A stretch of DNA of 34,423 nt from Bacteroidota bacterium. Lineage in GTDB: Bacteria; Bacteroidota; Bacteroidia; Chitinophagales; Chitinophagaceae. This document shows positions 1 to 7,877 of the stretch, in pieces. The stretch is from assembly GCA_023433265.1 (NCBI GenBank), contig JAEZDR010000071.1:1-34423 (forward strand). The letters are read 5' to 3'. How positions within the stretch are numbered: position 1 is the stretch's first letter; each line of letters opens with the position of its first letter. Below the pieces are notes generated by a model. The model was not told where the DNA came from, did not search any database, and was given only the letters and a program-made list of their open reading frames with translations. Position numbers and translations under genes: made by a program.

Positions 1-482
1 TCTCTTTCCTGCCCTAATATGGTCGCTTCGGTAATCAATTTCTGATGCATCAACGCTTGTTCTGCAAGCTGCCGCTGCAAGTCTTTCAGTTGCCCCAGGC
101 TTTTCGAACGCTCAATAGCATAGGCTATTGTCTTGCTCAGCAACTTCTCATCAAATTCCCCTTTTACAAGGTAATCCTGCGCCCCGAGTGAAATAGCTTG
201 TAATGCGATGCTCATTTCTTTTACGCCAGACAGTATCACCACCGGGATATCAGGCATTATATCTTTCACGCGGCTATAAGTTGCAAGCCCATCACTGTCC
301 GGCAACCTGAGGTCAAGAAATACGAGGTCGATCGAACGATTTCTAAAATTTTCAACATCTTCTAAATAAGCAGCATGAAAAATTTCACTCACAGCTATAG
401 CAGCCCTTTCTATTAGCTTTTTTAAGAGAATCAAATCGCCCCTATTGTCTTCAACTATTAAAAAACAAAGCTGCTTATCCAT
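1..482 (-). CDS. Response-regulator receiver fused to a kinase-like C-terminus (truncated by window edge)
   Basis: The gene starts at ATG 480-482 and runs off the left edge; about 160 residues are visible. Residues 1-125 are a CheY-like receiver: acidic pocket E11/D12, phospho-acceptor D57 in VFLDLRLPD, and the conserved lysine K107 in DYLVKGEF. A helical stretch follows that ends in LITEATILGQERE. In Bacteroidota that wording typically precedes the HisKA_3 phospho-acceptor helix of NarX-type kinases, so I infer a receiver-HisKA_3 hybrid kinase; the kinase domain itself lies outside the window. It starts 3 bp after the stop of the upstream histidine kinase, so the two are almost certainly co-transcribed partners. 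Receiver identity is clear; the hybrid reading is inference. Confidence 0.85.
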   Translation of the reverse strand, partial: MDKQLCFLIVEDNRGDLILLKKLIERAAIAVSEIFHAAYLEDVENFRNRSIDLVFLDLRLPDSDGLATYSRVKDIMPDIPVVILSGVKEMSIALQAISLGAQDYLVKGEFDEKLLSKTIAYAIERSKSLGQLKDLQRQLAEQALMHQKLITEATILGQER

Positions 483-485
483 TTG

Positions 486-1244
486 CTAACACAGGTTTTT
501 TGCAATCGTGAAATAAAAACAGCTTCCCTTGCCCTCTTCACTCTCTACCCAAATTTTTCCGCCATGGTTTTCCACTATCTTCTTACACATCGAAAGACCA
601 ATCCCGGTACCTGAATAAGTTGCTGAGGGATGAAGCCTTTTAAATATCTGGAAGATTCGCTCAAAATGCTTTTTAGATATACCAATGCCATTGTCTCTCA
701 CAAAAAACTCCCATTCGGAAACTCTTTCTTCAAATCCAATTTCAATCTTTGGGTTAAACTGGTGATTGTATTTTATAGCATTGCCAACCAGGTTTTGAAA
801 TAATTGCAACATCTGCGGCTCAATAGCCTTAATAGTTGGGAGTAACCCATGGCTAATTTCCACCTTACCTTCAGAAATAGCGCTCGCCAGCAGGTGCTTT
901 ACGCCATCAAGTGTTTCGTTGCAATCTACCGTTGAGCAGCTTCCTTTGTTCGTACCTGTTTTTGAATAAGCCAATAAGTCCGCTATCATGTGCTTCATTC
1001 GTTGCGCACCGTCTAATGCATAACCTATATATTCCTGTTGTGTTTCGCTTAACACCGGGTTTTCAGTTCTTAAAAGTTGCAGAAACCCGTCAATCATTCG
1101 CAAAGGTTCCTGCAAATCATGCGAAATGGTATATGAAAACTGTTCAAGCTCGGCATTAGAACGCCGCAATTCCCGAATCGTTTCTTCAAGCTCAGCATTT
1201 CTTTTCTTTAGCATGGCTAAAGTACTTTGGTAATTTTCCTCCAT
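486..1244 (-). CDS. Sensorless histidine kinase (HisKA + HATPase_c)
   Basis: 252 residues. Residues 1-37 are a charged coiled coil with no membrane segment and no PAS or GAF domain. The HisKA phospho-acceptor is H42 in SHDLQEPLR, the version seen in phytochrome-like and PAS-linked kinases. The HATPase_c domain shows the N box (LFQNLVGNAIKYN), G1 (DNGIGIS), F box (FQIFKRL) and G2 (GTGIGLSM). An in-frame TAA sits directly before the ATG, so the start is secure and a sensor domain has not simply been missed. It is cytoplasmic and probably phosphorylates the receiver encoded 3 bp downstream. The input signal is unknown; it may come from a separate protein through the coiled coil. Confidence 0.92.
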   Translation of the reverse strand: MEENYQSTLAMLKKRNAELEETIRELRRSNAELEQFSYTISHDLQEPLRMIDGFLQLLRTENPVLSETQQEYIGYALDGAQRMKHMIADLLAYSKTGTNKGSCSTVDCNETLDGVKHLLASAISEGKVEISHGLLPTIKAIEPQMLQLFQNLVGNAIKYNHQFNPKIEIGFEERVSEWEFFVRDNGIGISKKHFERIFQIFKRLHPSATYSGTGIGLSMCKKIVENHGGKIWVESEEGKGSCFYFTIAKNLC

Positions 1245-1500
1245 TTAGAACGGTTTTGGTGAAAACCCCCTTTATAACATATATGTATCTGACTTGTTGC
1301 TATGGTAACCTGTAACGGGGTAATATAACAGTCCCGCACTAAATTACGCACCGCCGCTCGCAACACCCTATAATAGTCATACTTACTCTACTAAATAAGT
1401 AAAAACACTTATAAAATGCTAATTAAAACACCTTAGTGATGGCTGTAGTAAGAAAAACAGGAGGTATAACGCCTGTACATTCCCTAAAATACGTAAGTAG

Positions 1501-2820
1501 CTAAAGCTTGAAAAGGCCGTTGTTGAGGAGTTCAAGAGTCTTCTTCTTATCTGTGGAAGATACTAGTACGGATACGTTATGCTTGCTTCCGCCGTAACTT
1601 ATCATCCTCATTGGAACTTCGTCTAACGAAGAAAAAAGTTCACGCAACACATTAGGTCGCTGCAAAAGCTCTGATCCTACAATGGATATGATGCTAAGCC
1701 CCTCTTCACTTTCTACACTTCCCAGTTTCTTCAATGCTTCGAGAATGGCCGGTAAGTTTTGGTTATTGTCAATTGTTACACTTACCGCAACTTCCGACGT
1801 TGTAATCATATCTATCGGTGTTCTGTAATACTCAAACACCTCAAATATTTTTCTCAAAAAACCGTAAGCCAGCAACATGCGGCTGCTCCTGATGTTGATA
1901 GCGGTAATACCATCCTTTGCAGCTATAGCTCTTGGACCTTTTTGCGAAGCCTTACCACTAATTGTGGTGCCTGCTGCAGAAGGCTCCATGGTATTCAACA
2001 ATTTCACAGGAATATTTGCCTGCTGCGCCGGCCAAATGGATGCAGGGTGTAGAATCTTTGCTCCGAAATAGGCTAACTCAGCAGCTTCATCAAAGCTTAA
2101 TTGCTCAATAGGAATGGTTTTGCTTACTTCCCTCGGGTCATTATTATGCATACCGCTTATGTCAGTCCATATCTCGCAAACCTTGGCCTGGACCGCAGCC
2201 GCTATCAGCGAAGCAGAATAATCACTTCCGCCACGCTTCAGGTTATCCACCTCTCCTCTTGCATTGCGGCATATATATCCTTGTGTAACAAATAATTTCT
2301 GCCCGCTATGTTTACTGAGAATACTTTTCAACCGTTCACTAATTACCTTCATCGCAGGCTCATTGTGCTCATCTATTACCATAAAATCCAGTGCAGGCAA
2401 CCAGGCGTGGTTTATCCCGAGTTCTTCCAGGAACACGCAAAAAAGCTTCGTGCTTAGTAGCTCTCCTTGTGCCAATATGTCTTTGTTCAGCGCTTCTGAA
2501 AACGAAATCCTGAGAATGATATTCAAAAACTCAAAGTGTTCTGTTACGATTGCACTGGCTTTTTCTTTTTGAGGTTCACTTTTTACCAATTGTTCAATAA
2601 AGATTCTGTAATGATCTTCCAGTTCATCTATCAGTTGCTTTGCCCCTGCTTTATCCCCCTCGCTAAGCCTGTTCCCTATCGCAACAAGCGCATTAGTAGT
2701 GCCGCTCAATGCGCTCAATACAACAATCTTTGCTTCGTTGTCTGCTGTTATAAGTTCACTCACCTGTTTCATGCGCTCAGGCTTACCAACACTTGTCCCA
2801 CCAAACTTCATTACTTTCAT
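1501..2820 (-). CDS. lysC: Aspartate kinase (monofunctional)
   Basis: 439 residues. It phosphorylates L-aspartate, the first step to lysine, threonine, methionine and diaminopimelate. The amino-acid-kinase fold starts with the signature KFGGTSVGKPERM at residues 5-17 and includes the substrate-site motif KRGGSDYSA. The C-terminal third (about 310-439) has the pattern of two ACT regulatory domains (TAINIRSSRML..., GLSIISIVGSEL...), which usually bind lysine or threonine as feedback inhibitors. There is no fused homoserine dehydrogenase. The length is normal for the stand-alone form. It is transcribed alone, divergent from the trehalase gene, from a promoter carrying a perfect inverted repeat (2853-2871). 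Confidence 0.95.
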   Translation of the reverse strand: MKVMKFGGTSVGKPERMKQVSELITADNEAKIVVLSALSGTTNALVAIGNRLSEGDKAGAKQLIDELEDHYRIFIEQLVKSEPQKEKASAIVTEHFEFLNIILRISFSEALNKDILAQGELLSTKLFCVFLEELGINHAWLPALDFMVIDEHNEPAMKVISERLKSILSKHSGQKLFVTQGYICRNARGEVDNLKRGGSDYSASLIAAAVQAKVCEIWTDISGMHNNDPREVSKTIPIEQLSFDEAAELAYFGAKILHPASIWPAQQANIPVKLLNTMEPSAAGTTISGKASQKGPRAIAAKDGITAINIRSSRMLLAYGFLRKIFEVFEYYRTPIDMITTSEVAVSVTIDNNQNLPAILEALKKLGSVESEEGLSIISIVGSELLQRPNVLRELFSSLDEVPMRMISYGGSKHNVSVLVSSTDKKKTLELLNNGLFKL

Positions 2821-2842
2821 CTAGCTTTATTTTTCGAAGTGG

Positions 2843-2871
2843 CAAATTTAGAGTTGTGCTGTTAGCACAAC
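2843..2871 (-). promoter_or_regulatory. lysC promoter with overlapping palindromic operator-like site
   Basis: Read leftward, a -7 box TAAATTTG (2843-2850) matches the Bacteroidota consensus TAnnTTTG, with TTG 17 bp upstream as a possible -33 element. A perfect inverted repeat, GTTGTGCT-N3-AGCACAAC (2853-2871), fills the spacer between the two boxes and abuts the -7 box. This is where a repressor would block polymerase. The promoter call is consensus matching; the operator is inference. Confidence 0.5.
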
Positions 2872-2906
2872 CCTTAAAAGTCTGCAAACGTTAAGAATCC
2901 CCACAA

Positions 2907-4475
2907 ATGATTAGAACGGTTTTTACCATAACATGCATTATCTTTTTTTCGGGCAGCCCTTTTGGACAGCAACCTCGCACACCCGATCAACTTTACAAAC
3001 AACTGTTTACCGACGTGCAACTAAGCGGCATCTTCCCGGATAGCAAAACTTTTCCGGATTGTATCGCCAGGCGGCCTCCTTCAAAAATATTGTCCACCTA
3101 TCTGGCAGTATCAAACAATCCCCGCATCAAATTTTCTCTTAAGCGGTTCGTAGAGGAATATTTTATAATCCCCCAGGCCGTTCCAGTCAGCATCCAGGCA
3201 CCCCACACACTGGACGTCAGCAGTCATATTAAGTTGCTATGGCGGTCGCTTCAACGTTCTCCTGACTCCAACTTGCTTGAACGTTCTTCTTTAATTCCTC
3301 TTCCCCACCCATATATTGTTCCGGGTGGAAGGTTCAGAGAAATCTATTATTGGGACTCTTACTTTACAATGCTGGGCCTGAAAGAGGATGGAGAAATTGA
3401 AATCATAGAAAATATGCTGGACAACTTCAGCTATCTCATCGCTACTTACGGTCATATTCCTAACGGCAACCGTTCTTATTATCTAAGCCGGTCACAACCG
3501 CCCTTTTTTTCCATGATGGTACAATTGCTGGCCGAAATCAAAGGCGAACAGGTTTTGAAAAAATATATCCCTGCAGTTGAAAAAGAATACAGGTATTGGA
3601 TGAAGAAAACTGCCTCGCCATCTTCTGCAATTGTAGTAAATGGGTACACTGTTAACAGGTATTGGGACGAGGAGCAAAAACCCCGGCAGGAAAGCTTCAG
3701 GGAAGATGTAGAAGCTTTTAACTCCCGGTATCACAAACCCAATCATATCCATCGTTTTTACAGGCATATAAGAGCTGCAGCCGCCAGCGGGTGGGACTTC
3801 AGTAGCCGTTGGTTTGCCGATACGTTCAGCCTTAATACCATCCAAACACTCGATATCATTCCGGTCGATTTAAATTGTCTTTTATATGCCACAGAAACTA
3901 TGTTGGCTGATTACTACAAGAAAAGAGACAAAGCAGCCCATCGCCACTACCAGGCTTTGGCATCCCGGCGAAAACATTTCATCAATACCTTCCTTTATAA
4001 TAAAGAGGATCAATGGTACTACGATTACCATATCACTAAACAAAGACAAATAAAGATTCGGTCAGCAGCTACCACCTTTCCTCTTTTTGTAGGAATCACC
4101 CCCTTCGACCAAGCCCCTGGCATTGCAAAAAATCTTGAAAAATACCTGTTGCGACCAGGTGGTTTGGTTACCTCTACATTCAAAACGGGCCAGCAATGGG
4201 ATGCACCGAATGGATGGGCACCCTTACAATGGATCTGCATCACCGGCCTCCAACATTACAAGCAAAACGCACTTGCCGATACTATCGCACATCGTTGGGT
4301 CAGGCTCAACACCGCCGTTTTTAAAAGAACCGGCAAACTGATGGAAAAGTACAATGTAGAAGACCTCTCTCTTGAAGCAGGCGGAGGCGAATACCCTACT
4401 CAGGACGGGTTCGGATGGACCAACGGCGTCCTGCAGGCTCTTCTTAAGAAATACCCTGGTTTCGTTAATCGCTAA
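2907..4475 (+). CDS. treA: Periplasmic trehalase (GH37)
   Basis: 522 residues. It hydrolyses alpha,alpha-trehalose to two glucoses. The N-terminus (MIRTVFTITCIIFFSGSPFGQ) is a signal peptide, so the enzyme is periplasmic. Both family signatures are present: PGGRFREIYYWDSY at 139-152 and QWDAPNGWAP at 430-439. The inverting catalytic pair expected from E. coli Tre37A is visible as D297 (SGWDFSSRW) and E495 (GGGEYPTQDGFGWTNG). Length is normal for GH37. It is followed after 30 and 36 bp by two same-strand genes of unknown function, which may form an operon with it. No promoter box could be placed with confidence upstream. Family assignment is secure. Confidence 0.95.
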   Translation: MIRTVFTITCIIFFSGSPFGQQPRTPDQLYKQLFTDVQLSGIFPDSKTFPDCIARRPPSKILSTYLAVSNNPRIKFSLKRFVEEYFIIPQAVPVSIQAPHTLDVSSHIKLLWRSLQRSPDSNLLERSSLIPLPHPYIVPGGRFREIYYWDSYFTMLGLKEDGEIEIIENMLDNFSYLIATYGHIPNGNRSYYLSRSQPPFFSMMVQLLAEIKGEQVLKKYIPAVEKEYRYWMKKTASPSSAIVVNGYTVNRYWDEEQKPRQESFREDVEAFNSRYHKPNHIHRFYRHIRAAAASGWDFSSRWFADTFSLNTIQTLDIIPVDLNCLLYATETMLADYYKKRDKAAHRHYQALASRRKHFINTFLYNKEDQWYYDYHITKQRQIKIRSAATTFPLFVGITPFDQAPGIAKNLEKYLLRPGGLVTSTFKTGQQWDAPNGWAPLQWICITGLQHYKQNALADTIAHRWVRLNTAVFKRTGKLMEKYNVEDLSLEAGGGEYPTQDGFGWTNGVLQALLKKYPGFVNR

Positions 4476-4505
4476 TTGCACGGAAAAAGATAACATTGTA
4501 GCCTC

Positions 4506-4949
4506 ATGTCTGCACCTGTAACCCAAACTTCACGCAACTCAGTAACGCGTAATATTACGCCCCAGCAATATAGCATTCCTATCCACTACCGGATGATGGA
4601 AAACCTGCACATCGTTTTTTGGCTTTTCAAAGACCTCGCATGGTGCTTATTTTGGAAACCGCTTGGCCTTATCATGGTGGTTCCTACGCTTACGATCGCA
4701 ATAATTATTGGTTGGCGTACCAGGCAAATCTTTAGCGAACTTTGCCATAACCTGGCAATCGCTGTTTGGATCGTAGCTAATTCTTTCTGGATGATTAGCG
4801 AATTTTATGGCTTTGATGAGCAAATCGCTTTCGGAACCTACACTTATAAAAATCTTACAGTCATTCCTTTTATAATGGGCATTCTCATCCTTGCCTACTA
4901 TTATCTTGTTTGGAAACCTCGAAATAAGCACGAAGCAGAAACATTGTAA
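4506..4949 (+). CDS. Small multi-pass membrane protein, unknown function
   Basis: 147 residues. I do not recognise a named family, although the wording resembles conserved hypothetical membrane proteins of Bacteroidota. About 30 polar residues are followed by MENLHIVFWLFKDLAWCLFW, then hydrophobic segments at about 55-70 (IMVVPTLTIAIIIGW), 80-97 (LAIAVWIVANSFWMI) and 117-136 (VIPFIMGILILAYYYLVW), so three or four membrane passes. It is rich in Trp and has a charged tail (KPRNKHEAETL). An internal Met before ENLH (residue 30) is an alternative start that would remove the polar leader. It lies 30 bp after the trehalase stop on the same strand. Confidence 0.75.
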   Translation: MSAPVTQTSRNSVTRNITPQQYSIPIHYRMMENLHIVFWLFKDLAWCLFWKPLGLIMVVPTLTIAIIIGWRTRQIFSELCHNLAIAVWIVANSFWMISEFYGFDEQIAFGTYTYKNLTVIPFIMGILILAYYYLVWKPRNKHEAETL

Positions 4950-4985
4950 AGCCATAGCGGCTAAATTTTTGCTACATGTCTTTTC

Positions 4986-5531
4986 ATGAGTATCAATGTT
5001 CCACAACTGCAGATCAATGTCAATCTTCACGCACTACAACCGGGTTTCAAGAACAGTGAGCTTTATTATGTCCTCGCTACTACCGAAAACAACTTTCGCT
5101 TTGCCGGCTTAAGCGATGCGCCTTCTCCCGCCGAAACACGCTACTATTGCTTCTATACAGATACCCCGCTTACGATTCCTGCGGGAAATATTTCCCTGCC
5201 TAAAAGTTACGTCTTGCAAACGGAGTCTCCGTACACTGTGGTTAACACGGCAGAGGACATCTATCCCCTAATTGACTGTATTGAGTCTAATGATACCTGC
5301 AAAGCTGTCCGCAACTTCCCGGACCACGAAATAGACGGCATTTTCAACGCTATAAAGGCACATTATGGATCTGCAGAAAAGCACCTTATCCAAAGCCCCG
5401 AGTTCCAGCACCTCCTCATACTGCTGCCCGGCGTAGAAATCTCTGTTTCAGCTACCATGGTTTACTTCAAAAAGCGCATCGCCCTCACTACCAATCACTA
5501 CCAGCACCTCAAACAAGAAGCAGGCGAGTAA
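4986..5531 (+). CDS. Hypothetical protein
   Basis: 181 residues, not recognised. No signal peptide and no membrane span. It contains four cysteines (in RYYCFYTD, LIDCIESNDTCKAV) and a C-terminal half with alternating hydrophobic and charged helix-like stretches (DHEIDGIFNAIKAHYG, FQHLLILLPGVEIS). It follows the small membrane protein by 36 bp on the same strand, so they may be co-transcribed with trehalase. Codon use resembles the neighbours. No function can be proposed from the sequence. Confidence 0.65.
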   Translation: MSINVPQLQINVNLHALQPGFKNSELYYVLATTENNFRFAGLSDAPSPAETRYYCFYTDTPLTIPAGNISLPKSYVLQTESPYTVVNTAEDIYPLIDCIESNDTCKAVRNFPDHEIDGIFNAIKAHYGSAEKHLIQSPEFQHLLILLPGVEISVSATMVYFKKRIALTTNHYQHLKQEAGE

Positions 5532-5702
5532 TCCTCTCACATCCCCATTGCCGCTGCCCTGCTGTCAGGGTAGAATGCAATTTTTTGTCCTAACTCCCTC
5601 TCTTCCATCAGCTTTCACCGCGTCGCACACTTCGGCTTCCTCCCGCTTTTCACCCGGTTCCGCCGCAATTCTCAAACACATGAAAATCCCCTGGAAATCG
5701 TG

Positions 5703-5757
5703 TCTGCAGCGGGTCTGCAGCGTATCTGCAGCGTATTTGCAGCGTATCTACAGCGTC
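5703..5757. repeat. 11-bp tandem repeat, five units (TCTGCAGCGTA)
   Basis: Five head-to-tail 11-bp units start at 5703, 5714, 5725, 5736 and 5747. The middle two are identical (TCTGCAGCGTA); the others differ at one or two positions. Downstream, to about 5880, an 11-bp rhythm persists weakly as recurring TTAT/TATA blocks. This lies in the 351-bp gap 5532-5882, where I see no credible gene; the early part (5540-5700) shows nothing notable. Confidence 0.85.
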
Positions 5758-5882
5758 CTACACTTTATATAAACCTATACTAAACCTTATAAATACGTTA
5801 CATCACCGTATGGCAAAGCTTATAACCACCGCCTACACCTCTTATGCATCAGTCTTATAAACCCGCCTTAACTTTACAGCTT

Positions 5883-6980
5883 ATGCAAATCAACCAGGTC
5901 ATTAAGGTCTTAACGGCCTATGCTCCTACCGCCTACCAGGAACCCTATGACAATGCCGGCCTCATTACCGGCCACCCCTCTTGGGAATGTACAGGGGCCC
6001 TCGTTACCCTTGATGCTACAGAACAGGTTATCCTCGAGGCAGTAAAGAGGGGCTGCAACCTCGTGGTAGCACATCACCCTATAATTTTCAAGGGGTTAAA
6101 GAAGATCAACGGCAACAACTACGTCGAGAAAACAATCATCGCCGCTATCAGGAACAATGTGGCTATTTATGCCATTCATACCAACCTCGATAATGTTCAC
6201 AACGGTGTAAATCAAAAGATTGCAGAACAGCTCGGCCTTACAAACTGCCGCATCCTCGCTCCTAAACAGAGCCTTTTGTGTAAGCTTTTCACCTACGTTC
6301 CTAAACAGGATGTGGAAAAAGTGCGCGAAGCTCTTTCCGAAGCGGGCGCAGGCCACATAGGCAACTACGACCAGTGCAGCTTCGGCACCCAGGGTACCGG
6401 CACATTCCGCCCCCTGCCAGGCGCAGATCCTTATATAGGCGATGTTTGCAAATTAACCGAGGTGGAAGAGGTAAAACTTGAAGTCATTCTTCCCTACCAC
6501 TTAAAAAACCAGGTTATCGCTGCCCTCCTCCAGGCCCATCCTTACGAAGAAGTGGCTTACGATCTCATCAACCTGGACAATGAAAACCTGCAGGTAGGCA
6601 GCGGAATGATCGGGCACCTGCACAATCCCATGGACGAACCTGCCTTCCTTTCTCTACTCAGGTCTAAGTTCAACTTGCAGGTTATCAGGCACACACCTCT
6701 CCTCTGCCGGCAAATAAGCAAGGTGGCGCTCTGCGGCGGGGCCGGTAGCTTCCTCATATCAGACGCCATACACGCAGGTGCCGACATTTACATCACCGCC
6801 GACGTTAAATACCACGAATTCTTCGACGCTAACAACAAGCTTGTCATTGCCGATATCGGTCATTGGGAGAGCGAACAGTACACCGTTAACCTTTTAATTG
6901 ATATTTTGCTTGGAAAATTCCCTACTTTTGCCGTCCTTAAATCGGAAGTAGTAACAAACCCTGTCCATTATTTCGTTTAG
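5883..6980 (+). CDS. Nif3-like dinuclear metal-centre protein (YqfO/NIF3 family, with insert domain)
   Basis: 365 residues from the ATG at 5883. An upstream in-frame ATG at 5844 adds 13 residues that do not fit the family, whose members begin near MQINQVIKVL. Metal ligands are visible: H64/H65 in VAHHPIIFKG, D103 in HTNLDNV, and the C-terminal DIGHWESE. A central insert of about 100 residues (roughly 130-235, ending HPYEEVAYDLI) is the PII/CutA-like domain of the long YqfO type. The family forms hexameric toroids with two metals per site. It is often labelled 'GTP cyclohydrolase 1 type 2', but its physiological role is unsettled. The zinc-ribbon gene follows after 79 bp. Confidence 0.93.
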   Translation: MQINQVIKVLTAYAPTAYQEPYDNAGLITGHPSWECTGALVTLDATEQVILEAVKRGCNLVVAHHPIIFKGLKKINGNNYVEKTIIAAIRNNVAIYAIHTNLDNVHNGVNQKIAEQLGLTNCRILAPKQSLLCKLFTYVPKQDVEKVREALSEAGAGHIGNYDQCSFGTQGTGTFRPLPGADPYIGDVCKLTEVEEVKLEVILPYHLKNQVIAALLQAHPYEEVAYDLINLDNENLQVGSGMIGHLHNPMDEPAFLSLLRSKFNLQVIRHTPLLCRQISKVALCGGAGSFLISDAIHAGADIYITADVKYHEFFDANNKLVIADIGHWESEQYTVNLLIDILLGKFPTFAVLKSEVVTNPVHYFV

Positions 6981-7059
6981 AACACTTTCGCTTTAAGTAA
7001 TGGTCACAGCTTTAAAGCATTGACCATAAAACTGTTGAACTTAAATTTCTATACAATAC

Positions 7060-7815
7060 ATGCCTACTGTAAAAGACTACTCGGTTGAAGAAAAACTCTC
7101 CTCACTGGTAAGACTTCAGAAAATAGACAGCAAGCTCGATGAAATTCAGATTCTAAAAGGTGAACTCCCTATGGAAGTTAGCGACCTCGAAGATGAAATC
7201 CAGGGCCTGCACGCAAGAAGAACACGTATTGAAGAAGAAATTAACGGCATCACTGAGTACATTGAGAGCAAGAAAGAAGCTATCAAAGAAGCCCAGGAGC
7301 TGATTAAGAAATACGAAAAGCAAAGCGAACAGGTTAAAAACAACCGGGAGTTTGAAGCGATTAACAAAGAGATAGAAACACAACAGCTCGACGCCCAGCT
7401 ATTCGAACGTAATATCAAAGACGCTAATGAAGAATTAGCCGAAAAGGTAAAACTCCTCGACGCAGCTAAAAAGCAAATCGCAGCTAAAGAAGGTGTTCTA
7501 AACCTGAAGAAAAGCGAGTTGGAAAAAATCATCGCCGATACCCAAAAAGAAGAGGTTCATTTCAACGATATTTCTAATAACGCCAGGTCACAGATGGACG
7601 ACCGCCTGCTGTTTTCCTACGATAGAATCAGGAAAAGCTACCGCAACGGGCTTGCTGTTGTACCTGTCGTACGGGGAGCTTGCGGGGGTTGCTTCAACGC
7701 TATACCGCCTCAAAAACAAAGCGAGATCAGGCAACGTAAAAAAGTCATGGTCTGCGAAAACTGCGGCCGTATCCTTGTCGACGACGACCTGAACATGGCT
7801 ACAGAAGTAAAATAA
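7060..7815 (+). CDS. Coiled-coil protein with C4 zinc ribbon (DUF164/CdsZ-type)
   Basis: 251 residues. Residues 10-180 are an almost continuous coiled coil rich in Glu, Lys and Leu. The C-terminus is a zinc ribbon with two CxxC knuckles, C208/C211 and C232/C235 (ACGGCFNAIPPQ... VCENCGRILVDD). The architecture is that of the H. pylori HP0958 / DUF164 family, a long antiparallel coiled coil capped by a zinc ribbon and proposed to bind nucleic acid or partner proteins. It follows the Nif3-like gene on the same strand, an arrangement recurrent in Bacteroidota, and a good intrinsic terminator comes directly after it. Family is clear, function is not. Confidence 0.9.
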   Translation: MPTVKDYSVEEKLSSLVRLQKIDSKLDEIQILKGELPMEVSDLEDEIQGLHARRTRIEEEINGITEYIESKKEAIKEAQELIKKYEKQSEQVKNNREFEAINKEIETQQLDAQLFERNIKDANEELAEKVKLLDAAKKQIAAKEGVLNLKKSELEKIIADTQKEEVHFNDISNNARSQMDDRLLFSYDRIRKSYRNGLAVVPVVRGACGGCFNAIPPQKQSEIRQRKKVMVCENCGRILVDDDLNMATEVK

Positions 7816-7837
7816 ATTTCTGGTAATAATGTTTATA

Positions 7838-7870
7838 AAGGGCGCTGTTTACAGTGCCCTTTTCTATTTT
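7838..7870 (+). terminator. Intrinsic terminator after the zinc-ribbon gene
   Basis: The stem AAGGGCGCTG / CAGTGCCCTT (10 bp with one G-U pair) has a TTTA loop and is followed by TTTTCTATTTT. It ends only 7 bp before the start codon of the next gene. Confidence 0.85.
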
Positions 7871-7877
7871 AGCTTAT

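Noticed and set aside
1245..1500. Short inverted repeats (ACTTA...TAAGT, ACAGG...CCTGT) between lysC and the histidine kinase gene
   Set aside because: Arms of five bases with 10-nt spacers are expected by chance in AT-rich DNA; no gene or clear promoter was found there.
5548..5772. 74-codon ORF on the plus strand
   Set aside because: It is built partly from the 11-bp repeat, is Cys/Ser-rich without family resemblance, and has no ribosome-binding site.
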